Source: Butyrivibrio sp. (GTDB lineage Bacteria; Bacillota; Clostridia; Lachnospirales; Lachnospiraceae). From it: a DNA stretch of 64,000 bases. Positions 1 through 7,779 of the stretch are shown here, piece by piece. The stretch is taken from assembly GCF_017433805.1 (NCBI RefSeq), contig NZ_JAFRGN010000040.1, positions 1 to 64,000 of the forward strand, written 5' to 3'. The notes beneath the pieces are model-generated. The model did not search any database, had not been told where the DNA came from, and saw only the letters and a list, made by a program, of their open reading frames with translations. How positions within the stretch are numbered: position 1 is the stretch's first letter; the number at the start of each line of letters is the position of its first letter. Both the position numbers and the translations under genes were made by a program.

Positions 1-51
1 ATTTTAGACTAATATCCGTTTATAAACAAGCCAATTATAGTTAATGCCTAT

Positions 52-1353
52 TTAGTTGTCTTTGTTCTCATTCATCCTTGCCATAGCCTGGTTAAGCGCT
101 TTCTGCACAGCAACTTCCTGTGAATCAGATGCAGCACCTCCTGTAGGCTTAGCTGCTCCGGCCTTGGCTTTCATCTTGTCAGCCTGCTGACCAGCAACCT
201 CAAGCATCATCATTCTATCCTTAGGAAGAACAACGCTCTGTCCCTCTGGATTGATGGTAATTCCATCTTTATCACCCATGAACTTGAGAATATCCTGATA
301 TTTAAATACAGCTGCGTTCCACTCAGAACCTCTGAGCTTCTTGCCAAACTCTATAGCATCTGTGAAAACAGGAAGGAAATGTTTGTCATCCTTGGTGTTG
401 AGTACCAGGAATTTGAACTTGGTATCCTTGTTGAACTGCATTCTGCCATCATCAAGAACCTCAACCGGTCCCTCGTGCTGCATTGGAACGATAAAGTTAC
501 TGGATCTGATAAGGGCCAGCATTCTCATTTCCTTAGCCTTAACAACATCATCTCTCTTCTCGTACTGAACAGGCCATCTGAGCTCTTCCATAAAATCAAG
601 CATCGCAAAGTTAAGCGCTGGATTGATAGGGTTCTTGCCAAGGTCCTCGTTATTCCACTCACCAGGAGCAGCTACGATCTCATTTCTCTTAAATCTGGCT
701 CTGTAAGCTCCGTTATCTACAAGAACATTCTCGATTCCGATGTAGTACAGATAATCAAAGAAACCTCTCTTAACAGCAGAAGTATCATCAGGATTCTCTA
801 CCTTGATCTCTTTGACCATAAGTCTTCTGAACTGCTTAGCAAAAATCTCTGCTGCCTTTTCAGCAAGCTCTTTTTCAAAATACACATTACCAAAACCGTG
901 ATCAATGAAAGGATAACCTGTTGTAGCATCGTACAGAACGTAGAGAATATCTGCGTCTCTCACTCTGCCAAGAAGCTCGTTGTATACCTTTCTGTGATTT
1001 TTCTCAAAGCCTGGAAGTGGTGCCTTCTTATTGAACACTTCAAGAGCAGTTAAAAGAAAAAGAAGCTCCTGGTTAGATAAAAATCTAAGCGAGTCTGGTG
1101 ACATATCTGCATCATAGATCATCTCACCAATCTCATTTTTTCTCTCTTCTGAAACTGTCTCTGGCATCTGAGCTGCCTCAAGCTCAGGTGTGTTGACAGG
1201 ATTAAGCTTAGGAAATCCTGGCCACTCCATGTCTGCATGCGCATCCATAGCAGCCTGCATCTCTTTTTCCTTCTGTGCTGCGACGCTCAGCTGCTCCTCA
1301 ACCTGCGCCTTCTCAGCGGCTTTCTTACCCCCGAACAAATCAAAAATACCCAT
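52..1353 (-). CDS. SseB-family protein
   Basis: A 433-aa cytoplasmic protein with no signal peptide. Residues ~295-390 look like the SseB N-terminal domain: a beta-rich segment ending in a stretch where a predicted data-like pattern (FLPVFTDAIEFGKKL, then ...VLPKD) is typical of the family. Residues ~80-270 form a second, less conserved region, and both ends are Ala/Lys/Glu-rich and probably disordered. The family was named after an enterobacterial protein, but the function of Firmicutes members is not known. The start is supported by a strong AGGAGG eight bases upstream of ATG. It lies 33 bp downstream of the M18 peptidase gene on the same strand, so the two are probably co-transcribed. The role is unassigned; only the family call is offered. 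Confidence 0.7.
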   Translation of the reverse strand: MGIFDLFGGKKAAEKAQVEEQLSVAAQKEKEMQAAMDAHADMEWPGFPKLNPVNTPELEAAQMPETVSEERKNEIGEMIYDADMSPDSLRFLSNQELLFLLTALEVFNKKAPLPGFEKNHRKVYNELLGRVRDADILYVLYDATTGYPFIDHGFGNVYFEKELAEKAAEIFAKQFRRLMVKEIKVENPDDTSAVKRGFFDYLYYIGIENVLVDNGAYRARFKRNEIVAAPGEWNNEDLGKNPINPALNFAMLDFMEELRWPVQYEKRDDVVKAKEMRMLALIRSSNFIVPMQHEGPVEVLDDGRMQFNKDTKFKFLVLNTKDDKHFLPVFTDAIEFGKKLRGSEWNAAVFKYQDILKFMGDKDGITINPEGQSVVLPKDRMMMLEVAGQQADKMKAKAGAAKPTGGAASDSQEVAVQKALNQAMARMNENKDN

Positions 1354-1386
1354 AAAATCCTCCTAAAAAAATCTATATATCCGAAA

Positions 1387-2700
1387 TCAGCTCTCGTAAA
1401 AGACCTGAGATACAGCCGCCAGATACTCTGGATCCTTACTTCCAGCTGTTTCGTATGGTGAATGCATAGCAAGCTGTGCAAGACCAATATCTACAGTATT
1501 AACAGCAACCTGAGCTGTGGATATATTGCCAAGTGTTGATCCGCCTGGCATATCTGAGCGGTTAGTAAAGCTCTGGTAAGGAACACCGGCCTTCTCGCAC
1601 ATAAGCTTAAAGGTAGCTGCAGAAACCGCATCAGTAGTATATCTCTGGTTAGCATTATACTTAATTACAATACCCTTATTCATAACTGGTCTGTTGACTG
1701 GGTCAGCCTTGTCCAGATTATTAGGGTGAATAGCATGAGCGTTGTCAGCAGAGATCATAAAGCTCTGAGCAACAGCTGTGTAGTACTGCTCATTAGTTCT
1801 GCCAAGACACTCATTGATTCTTGTAAGTGTATCCTTGAGGAATGTAGAAGCCGCGCCCTGCTTGGTACCACTTCCGACCTCTTCATTATCAAATACGCAG
1901 TGAACTGCCACATTATCAGAATCCGCTGCATTCATGAAGCCTTCGAAGGTTGTGTATACACACTCCTGATCATCCAGTCTGGAGCTTGCGATAAACTCAT
2001 CTGAAGCGCCCCATACTGTAGGCTTAACTCTGTTATATAAAAAGAGATCGTGTCCTAAAATATCTTCCTTCTTAACTCCTGCTGCCTTTGCAACAACTTC
2101 AAAGAACTTGTCCTTAGCACTGTCATCGCCGAAGATAGGAAGCATATCCTTCTGGGCATTGTACTTGTATCCGTCATTGGCCTCGCGGTTCATGTGAATA
2201 GCAAGAGCTGGAAGCATGAGAAGATCCTTGTCTACGTTAACAAGCTTGGTCTGTGCCTGACCTTTTTTGTCTCTCACAATAAGTCTTCCGGCAACTGAAA
2301 GAGGTCTGTCAAACCACTCAGCGCAGAGCATTCCGCCATACTTCTCAACATTTAACTTGATATATGCACCAGGAATTTCCATTTCAGGGTTCTCCTTGAT
2401 CTTGAAGGAAGGAGAATCACTGTGGCTTGCGATCATATAAAAGCCCTTGAAATCCTTTTTTGGAATCTTAAAAGATATAATGGAAGAATCATTTCTGGTA
2501 ACAAAATATTTGCCGCCTTTTCCGCCCTTAACTGGAGCAATCTTCCACTCATCAGCCTCTTTAAGCTCTGTATATCCAGCCTCCACAAGACGCTTTTTCA
2601 GATTATCAACCACCTGAAAACAGGAAGGACTCTCGTCAATAAACTCAAGCATTCTTGAAGTTATATCAGAATATAAATTGTTTTTCTTCTTATTAGCCAT
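1387..2700 (-). CDS. M18 family aminopeptidase
   Basis: A 437-aa zinc aminopeptidase of the aspartyl aminopeptidase family (M18), a cytoplasmic enzyme removing N-terminal, often acidic, residues from peptides. Visible family motifs are ASHSDSPSF near residue 95 (His and Asp metal ligand region), SRLDDQEC near 245, the DNEEVGS catalytic/metal Glu pair near 280, SADNAHAIHPN near 330, MPGGSTLG near 390 and a C-terminal LAMHSPYE histidine. Length matches the family. The ATG at 2700 is preferred over one 27 bp upstream because GAGG lies at proper distance before it. It heads a short operon with the SseB-family gene, driven by a promoter in the gap that faces the GH105 gene. Confidence 0.93.
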   Translation of the reverse strand: MANKKKNNLYSDITSRMLEFIDESPSCFQVVDNLKKRLVEAGYTELKEADEWKIAPVKGGKGGKYFVTRNDSSIISFKIPKKDFKGFYMIASHSDSPSFKIKENPEMEIPGAYIKLNVEKYGGMLCAEWFDRPLSVAGRLIVRDKKGQAQTKLVNVDKDLLMLPALAIHMNREANDGYKYNAQKDMLPIFGDDSAKDKFFEVVAKAAGVKKEDILGHDLFLYNRVKPTVWGASDEFIASSRLDDQECVYTTFEGFMNAADSDNVAVHCVFDNEEVGSGTKQGAASTFLKDTLTRINECLGRTNEQYYTAVAQSFMISADNAHAIHPNNLDKADPVNRPVMNKGIVIKYNANQRYTTDAVSAATFKLMCEKAGVPYQSFTNRSDMPGGSTLGNISTAQVAVNTVDIGLAQLAMHSPYETAGSKDPEYLAAVSQVFYES

Positions 2701-2752
2701 ATAAACCTCGCTATTTTGCCCATGCAAAACATTTCAAATTTTATACCAACTT

Positions 2753-2781
2753 ATATTAATATCTACGCCCCTTTAAGTCAA
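2753..2781 (-). promoter_or_regulatory. sigma-A promoter for the M18 peptidase operon
   Basis: On the minus strand a TTGACT -35 box (2776-2781) and TAATAT -10 box (2753-2758) are separated by exactly 17 bp, about 50 bp upstream of the start codon. This is near consensus for a housekeeping promoter. Confidence 0.6.
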
Positions 2782-2837
2782 CAAAATCCATGTAAATGCT
2801 GCAGTTACAGGCTTTTCACACCATGTCAAAAAACATA

Positions 2838-2866
2838 TTGGATAAAGACTACAGGTATGGTAAAAT
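2838..2866 (+). promoter_or_regulatory. promoter for the GH105 gene
   Basis: TTGGAT (2838-2843) and TAAAAT (2861-2866) with a 17-bp spacer precede the GH105 gene by about 85 bp. The -35 match is only fair. The -10 box runs into the inverted repeat at 2863-2882, suggesting repression by steric block. Confidence 0.45.
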
Positions 2867-2882
2867 GTAAGCACTTACATTT
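2863..2882. promoter_or_regulatory. LacI-type operator (or cre-like site) before GH105
   Basis: A perfect inverted repeat, AAATGTAAG-CA-CTTACATTT, overlaps the -10 box and presumed start of transcription. The core TGTAAGCACTTACA resembles LacI/GalR-family operators and, apart from the central base pair, CcpA cre sites. A further half site (ATGTAAGCA, 2905-2913) lies downstream. No LacI-family regulator is encoded in the window, so the cognate protein is unknown. Confidence 0.6.
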
Positions 2883-2949
2883 CAAACAATCTATTACGTT
2901 TTTCATGTAAGCAAATATGTATAAATCACAGAATTTGAATGGAGATGTT

Positions 2950-4095
2950 ATGACAAGAGAAGAAACCTTCAAGATGCTCAGTGAGTATGTTGATTTCCTT
3001 TTAGAGAAGTCTGATGCTGAGCACCCTTATTGGAACATTGAAAATGTCCTTAGTGGCAAGCCCAACAAGTGGAACTATATTGACGGATGTATGATCACAG
3101 CAGTTCTTTCACTGTATGAAATGACTGGTGACCAGAAGTACCTTGATTTTGCTGACAAGTTCGTCGGCTGGTTTGTTCAGGAAGATGGTTCTATTAAGAC
3201 CTACAGCACAGCTGAATATAATCTTGATAACATCAATCCATCCAAGAATCTGTTCAAATTATATGACCTTACAGGTAAAGAGAAATACAGAAAGGCAATG
3301 GATACAGTAAGAGCTCAGCTCGATACTATGCCTCGTACAAATGCTGGCAACTTCTGGCACAAGAACATCTATCCTTATCAGGTATGGCTTGATGGAATGT
3401 ACATGGCTCAGCCTTTCTACATGGAATATGAGAGACGCTACAACAAGATGCAGGGCTGCCTTGATTCCTTCAAACAGTTCAAGAACGTAGAAGCTCTTAT
3501 GAAGGACGAGAAGACTGGCCTCTACTACCATGGCTATGATGAGAGCCGCGATATGTACTGGGCTGATAAGGATACTGGCTGCAGTCCTAACTTCTGGCTC
3601 CGCGCACTTGGCTGGTTCACTGTAGCTCTTGTTGATACAGCAGAGGCCATGGATGAATCCATGTACTATGAGTACAGATACCTTCAGACAATGCTTGAGA
3701 ACCTCGCTAATGCACTTATTCCTTTCCAGGATGAGAGCGGAATGTTCTATCAGGTTGTAGATAAAAAAGATGATTCCCGCAACTACCTTGAGACATCAGG
3801 TACTGCACTTATCGCATATGGTCTTCTTAAGGGTGTTCGCCTTGGTTATCTTCCTAAGCGTTTCGAGGATGTAGCTATGAAGGCATTTGATGGAATCACA
3901 GAAAAATATCTTTCACGCAACGAAGACGGTTCACCTAAGCTCGGCGGTATCTGTCTCGTAGCAGGTCTTGGCGGAGCACAGCACCGTGACGGCTCACTTG
4001 AATACTACTTCTCAGAGCCAGTTGTTGAGAACGAAGCTAAGGGTGTTGCTCCACTTATCCTTGCTTATACTGAGATTCTTCGTAGAAACAAATAA
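2950..4095 (+). CDS. GH105 unsaturated rhamnogalacturonyl hydrolase
   Basis: A 381-aa cytoplasmic six-hairpin glycosidase of family GH105 (YteR/YesR type), which removes the 4,5-unsaturated galacturonyl residue left on rhamnogalacturonan oligosaccharides by pectate or rhamnogalacturonan lyases. The segment WLDGMYMAQPF near residue 145 carries the catalytic Asp; YYHGYDE near 195, FWLRALGW near 220 and the C-terminal HRDGSLEYYFSEP are also family hallmarks. There is no signal peptide, consistent with action on imported oligomers. The ATG at 2950 was chosen because GGAG lies six bases before it, rather than the in-frame ATG 33 bp upstream. It is monocistronic, ending at a strong bidirectional terminator, and is likely controlled by the upstream operator together with other pectin genes. 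Confidence 0.92.
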   Translation: MTREETFKMLSEYVDFLLEKSDAEHPYWNIENVLSGKPNKWNYIDGCMITAVLSLYEMTGDQKYLDFADKFVGWFVQEDGSIKTYSTAEYNLDNINPSKNLFKLYDLTGKEKYRKAMDTVRAQLDTMPRTNAGNFWHKNIYPYQVWLDGMYMAQPFYMEYERRYNKMQGCLDSFKQFKNVEALMKDEKTGLYYHGYDESRDMYWADKDTGCSPNFWLRALGWFTVALVDTAEAMDESMYYEYRYLQTMLENLANALIPFQDESGMFYQVVDKKDDSRNYLETSGTALIAYGLLKGVRLGYLPKRFEDVAMKAFDGITEKYLSRNEDGSPKLGGICLVAGLGGAQHRDGSLEYYFSEPVVENEAKGVAPLILAYTEILRRNK

Positions 4096-4100
4096 ATTTT

Positions 4101-4139
4101 AAAAAAAATAGGGCCATGCACTTAGTGCATAGCCCTTTT
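4101..4139. terminator. bidirectional rho-independent terminator
   Basis: GGGCCATGCAC (4111-4121), loop TTA, GTGCATAGCCC (4125-4135) form an 11-bp stem with one mismatch. TTTT follows on the plus strand and an A-run (4101-4108) gives a U-tract on the minus strand, so it ends both the GH105 transcript and the convergent S66 operon. Confidence 0.85.
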
Positions 4140-4146
4140 CTAATGT

Positions 4147-5202
4147 CTATTTTAATTCGTATGAAATCTTAAATTTATTATCTGCAAACTTCACCTTGGC
4201 CACTGCTCCGCATAGCATTGGAATCATTGGCGGGTGATGTCCTATATCGAGATCCATAAGGATAGGAACTCCGAACTGCCCAAGTATGTCTGTAACAGCC
4301 TTGTACTGATCAAGACCAAACATATCCTGTCCAAAGGCTGCACCAGGCCTACCAATCAAAAAGCCCTTAACATGAGAAAACCAGCCAGCTTCTCTAAGGT
4401 TCCAGATAGAACGACGTATGCTGTAAACATTAAGGTCACAGGCTTCAAGAAACCAGATAATACCATCCCCAGCATATCTCTCTGAAAAGCCTTTTGCATC
4501 CTCGTATGGAGTGCCCACAAGATTGGCAAGACAGTCAAGACAACCACCAATGAGTCGACCAGAAAACTCTATTTCTTCATGTACATCAGCGCCATCAACG
4601 AGGCCCTTCTCACCAATATAAGCCTTCATCCTGTTGGGCTCTGTCACATAGTAGCTACAGAGGTTATCAGGATTCTCAGGAAGCTCCATCTCCCATTTAT
4701 CATAGCTCTCAAATTCAAACTTCTTGCCGGTAATAAGATCAAAAGCATCTGCAACAGCAGGATGCCACTTGACCATTCCAAAATCTCCCGCGCAAGGCGC
4801 ATAGATTCCGGCTGTATCCGCTAGTGTTACAGATGGGAAAAGAAAGTTTGTATTATCAGAATACCCCATGTACCACTTAGGCTTTGCTGCTGTCACAGCT
4901 TTGAAATCGATAAATGGTACGACCTCATCCATCAGCTCGCCGCCACCTACAGACATAAGCACGTCATTCTTATCACTAACGTAGTACTCATTTAATTCCT
5001 GGCCACATTTATCAGGAGTATTGCTGATACCTATTCCCTCAGCTTTATCGCAGTTAGGACCGACATCCAGCTTATATCCCATTTCAGAAAAAGTCTTTCT
5101 GGCATTATCAAAACGGCTGATATAAGGCTCAAAGGTACATCCAAAAGATGGTGCTACAAATCCAATTGTTCCACCAGATTTCAAAAACTGCGGATATCTC
5201 AT
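4147..5202 (-). CDS. S66 peptidase, MccF/LD-carboxypeptidase family
   Basis: A 351-aa serine peptidase of family S66. The nucleophile elbow GYSDNTNF puts Ser at residue 115; a Glu follows in WFLEACD near 235 and the His in DIGHHPP near 320, completing the Ser-Glu-His triad. A glycine-rich SVGGGEL turn precedes. At 351 aa it is closer to the MccF branch (about 345 aa), which cleaves amide bonds in microcin C-like aminoacyl nucleotides, than to LdcA (about 305 aa), which trims murein tetrapeptides. No signal peptide is seen, so it is cytoplasmic. It is the last gene of the operon, 44 bp after barstar, with GGAGGG before ATG. The exact substrate is not determinable from sequence. Confidence 0.88.
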   Translation of the reverse strand: MRYPQFLKSGGTIGFVAPSFGCTFEPYISRFDNARKTFSEMGYKLDVGPNCDKAEGIGISNTPDKCGQELNEYYVSDKNDVLMSVGGGELMDEVVPFIDFKAVTAAKPKWYMGYSDNTNFLFPSVTLADTAGIYAPCAGDFGMVKWHPAVADAFDLITGKKFEFESYDKWEMELPENPDNLCSYYVTEPNRMKAYIGEKGLVDGADVHEEIEFSGRLIGGCLDCLANLVGTPYEDAKGFSERYAGDGIIWFLEACDLNVYSIRRSIWNLREAGWFSHVKGFLIGRPGAAFGQDMFGLDQYKAVTDILGQFGVPILMDLDIGHHPPMIPMLCGAVAKVKFADNKFKISYELK

Positions 5203-5246
5203 GCTGTCCCTCCTATTACAAATTCAATGCTACTATTGTTTATAGT

Positions 5247-5525
5247 TCATGGGAAAAATCTGATATTCAGCGTAGGCATATCTTCGCACGCCTCACCAGC
5301 AAGCCTTCTAAGCGCCTCGAAATACTTGCCAAGTCTCAATTCAGCAAACTTGGAATTATAAAAAACAATGTTCCATCCCTCTCCGTATTCTCTCAGCACA
5401 TCATTAAGAGCGTCAAGATTACGGCCGTAATAATCAGGAAGAGGTAGCTCTTTAACCAGCAGCTCCTGCAGATCTTCCTTGCTATATACTTCCATCAGGT
5501 CTATATAAAAAACTTGTTCCATCAT
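5247..5525 (-). CDS. barstar-family ribonuclease inhibitor
   Basis: A 92-aa protein with clear barstar similarity: the motif ELPLPDYYGRNLDALND aligns with the barnase-binding helix of the Bacillus amyloliquefaciens inhibitor. The two key acidic residues that plug the barnase active site (Asp35 and Asp39 there) are kept as Asp38 and Asp42. It is cytoplasmic and should neutralise the barnase encoded immediately upstream. Its start overlaps the barnase stop by 4 bp (ATGA), implying translational coupling so that inhibitor is always made with the toxin. Confidence 0.93.
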   Translation of the reverse strand: MMEQVFYIDLMEVYSKEDLQELLVKELPLPDYYGRNLDALNDVLREYGEGWNIVFYNSKFAELRLGKYFEALRRLAGEACEDMPTLNIRFFP

Positions 5526-6139
5526 GGTTCTCCATACAATAGTTCAAAGGATTCATAGTGATTTCCGGTATAATAAATCAGGCCATCATTGGAATAAATG
5601 ATTCTCTTGGCTCCGCGCTTACTCTTACCAAGGGTATCTATATCACATTCGTAGTACTTCCTGCCCTTTTTCGTCGGTAAAAGACCTTCATAGTTTCCAA
5701 AGTAATCTCCACCGATGCACTTTCCTGGCGCATACTTCTCGAGGCTTCCGCCAGGCCAGCCAAGCTTCTTGGCTTCCTTTTTGGTAATAAAGTTGGACGG
5801 AAGCTTACCATAGACTGAAATGTAATTAGCCACATCATCTTTGCTGGTGTAGACTCCATCTTCGTCTATTGTGCTAGTAACTTCTTCACTAGCAACCGTC
5901 GTCGCTACTACGCTGGCAACTTCTTCACTTACCGCCGTTGTCGCAGCAGTACTTCCAGTCTCGAGATATATCGTAGTTGCTTCTGTGGCTGCCTCTACCG
6001 ACTTCTCGACTCCTGGTGCAACGGGCTGCGGAACAACACCCCTGCTGCCGTCAGTACACCCTGTGATCCACAGCGTAAATACCAGCAACATCCAAAGTGC
6101 AGCGCCTCTAAACTTTTTAGTCCATTTCCATAATCTCAT
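5522..6139 (-). CDS. barnase-type ribonuclease, lipoprotein form
   Basis: A 205-aa extracellular guanyl-specific ribonuclease. Residues ~96-200 align with barnase along the whole fold (YGKLPSNFITKKEAKKLGW; APGKCIGGDYFGN; RIIYSNDGLIYYTGNHY). The catalytic residues are retained: Glu164 (general base), Arg179 and His194 (general acid), with Lys112 in KLP. Unlike classical barnase, the N-terminus is a lipoprotein signal with the lipobox ITGC (Cys28), followed by a ~65-residue Thr/Ala/Glu/Val-rich linker, so the enzyme should be lipid-anchored on the outer face of the membrane. It overlaps the barstar gene by 4 bp and follows the GT39-like gene by 40 bp. Role could be RNA scavenging or contact-dependent competition. 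Confidence 0.93.
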   Translation of the reverse strand: MRLWKWTKKFRGAALWMLLVFTLWITGCTDGSRGVVPQPVAPGVEKSVEAATEATTIYLETGSTAATTAVSEEVASVVATTVASEEVTSTIDEDGVYTSKDDVANYISVYGKLPSNFITKKEAKKLGWPGGSLEKYAPGKCIGGDYFGNYEGLLPTKKGRKYYECDIDTLGKSKRGAKRIIYSNDGLIYYTGNHYESFELLYGEP

Positions 6140-6179
6140 GGATAAATCTCCTCATAAACACCCGATGTTCACACAACAC

Positions 6180-7754
6180 TCATGCTGCCAGGTTGTAGAA
6201 CATATAGAAAAGAAGGGATCCTGCCAAAGCCAAAATAACGCTAAACACTGACACAAGCGCCACAACTCTCATAAACAGATTCTTCTTATTGTCGCAAACA
6301 GCCACAAGTCCCAGTGCCGTAAACACTAGAGAAGCTGTCATATATCTAAAGTCGCTACTGCAGGTGTATGGATACTTAAATACATACAGACAGAAGCTGA
6401 TCAACATAAACACATAAGTAAACAAAAGGAATGTAGTCCTAAGACCATCCTCTTTTTCTTTTAGCTCATTAATAAGTTTAGCAGCGTAGCTAGCTATAAA
6501 TGCTATTGTCAAAAGAACTCCTGCCACAATTGAAGCCACATAGGCAATCTGGCATACAGCAAGAAGCCCACGTCCAATCTCAACAGGATAGCTCTCAGAA
6601 AACAGTCCGGTCTGGAACAGGATAACCCAGGTATTATGTATAGAAGCTGCGCTAAGCACGTGGAAAGGGAACTCCACATGAAGATCAGCAATACTTGGGA
6701 TACCAATAATCGACCACACTGAATATGGTCCTGTGTACATTACAGACTCATTAGGAATAAGTGCAGGAGAAGGAATTCCAGGCTTCTCACCAAACAGCAC
6801 AATATTCCTTACGATGTAGGACAAACCAATAGGAATACAGATTACACCAAATACCACGTACTGCAAAAATGTATTCCTGATATCAACCTTGTTGCCCTCT
6901 TTTATCACCTGTATCAGGTAGATCAAATAAACAAGCGCAATTGAGAAGGCGCAGATAGCTGTATTTAATTTACTGATCATTCCAAATCCAAGAGCCAGCG
7001 CTATCAGAATGATATTAAGAAAAGTCTTATCCTCAATCCAGACAAGCACTCTCCAGATTGTCACCAGCAAAAGAAGAAGGGCAAGGATATCATTATTGAC
7101 TGATCCTCCCAGAACAAGGAGCTTGGGATGAAACGCAAAAAGACACATTCCAAGACTGAGAAGCTCTTCCCTGACACCACTCTCCTCCAGGATGTGCAGC
7201 ATCACTACAATGCAAAGTCCGGAATAAATAAGAGTTGGAACCTGAAGATTTTGAAATGCCAGCTCCTCAGGAACACCAAGCATCCTCTGAATAGTCATCC
7301 ATACCGCCTCAATAGTATGATGAAGCGGTGGATGATAATATCCAAAATGATCATATGGATCCATGTCAGGAAGATGAAAGAATTTGTAAATGTACTCAAT
7401 ATAGCCAATGTGGCCATTATTAATGTTATCAGTATTAAAGCCCGTATATGTGCCTGCGTCATTTTGAAGCGTATATATGTCGTAAAAGAGGACATAGCCT
7501 GCTCTTATCAGCATTCCAAGCCATACAGTCCACAATATCGCTTTTTGTGTATCAAGTTCTCCTCTAAATTTCTGGTTAGCTATAAGAAAAAGACTCACAA
7601 ATCCAGTCAGAAACAACAGGGCCAACTGAAGCTGCACGAAACCACCATGGGCTATGGATGTAGCATAATTCCCCTGAAGTACTGCCACGCATAATGCGAC
7701 CAATAATACTATAAGATTGGCCTTAACATATACGGATTTTTTCACGGTAGACAT
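6180..7754 (-). CDS. GT39/ArnT-like membrane glycosyltransferase
   Basis: A 524-aa integral membrane protein with about 11-12 hydrophobic segments and the GT-C fold signature of the dolichyl-/polyprenyl-phosphate mannosyltransferase (PMT_2, GT39) superfamily. A first extracytoplasmic loop carries acidic residues (ND-AGTY near residue 100) and is followed by GYYHPPLHH near 145, the typical YxPP motif. Such enzymes transfer a sugar from a polyprenyl-phosphate donor to lipid, protein or glycan outside the membrane. The start has GGGGGA upstream. It sits 25 bp after GH28 in the same operon, with barnase downstream; no obvious functional link to these neighbours is visible. Confidence 0.78.
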   Translation of the reverse strand: MSTVKKSVYVKANLIVLLVALCVAVLQGNYATSIAHGGFVQLQLALLFLTGFVSLFLIANQKFRGELDTQKAILWTVWLGMLIRAGYVLFYDIYTLQNDAGTYTGFNTDNINNGHIGYIEYIYKFFHLPDMDPYDHFGYYHPPLHHTIEAVWMTIQRMLGVPEELAFQNLQVPTLIYSGLCIVVMLHILEESGVREELLSLGMCLFAFHPKLLVLGGSVNNDILALLLLLVTIWRVLVWIEDKTFLNIILIALALGFGMISKLNTAICAFSIALVYLIYLIQVIKEGNKVDIRNTFLQYVVFGVICIPIGLSYIVRNIVLFGEKPGIPSPALIPNESVMYTGPYSVWSIIGIPSIADLHVEFPFHVLSAASIHNTWVILFQTGLFSESYPVEIGRGLLAVCQIAYVASIVAGVLLTIAFIASYAAKLINELKEKEDGLRTTFLLFTYVFMLISFCLYVFKYPYTCSSDFRYMTASLVFTALGLVAVCDNKKNLFMRVVALVSVFSVILALAGSLLFYMFYNLAA

Positions 7755-7779
7755 TATTATTCCCCCAAATAATCATAAA

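Noticed and set aside
379..1053. A 224-codon open frame on the plus strand opposite the SseB-family gene
   Set aside because: No ribosome site, no recognisable protein pattern; the opposite strand codes for a family protein with a strong start.
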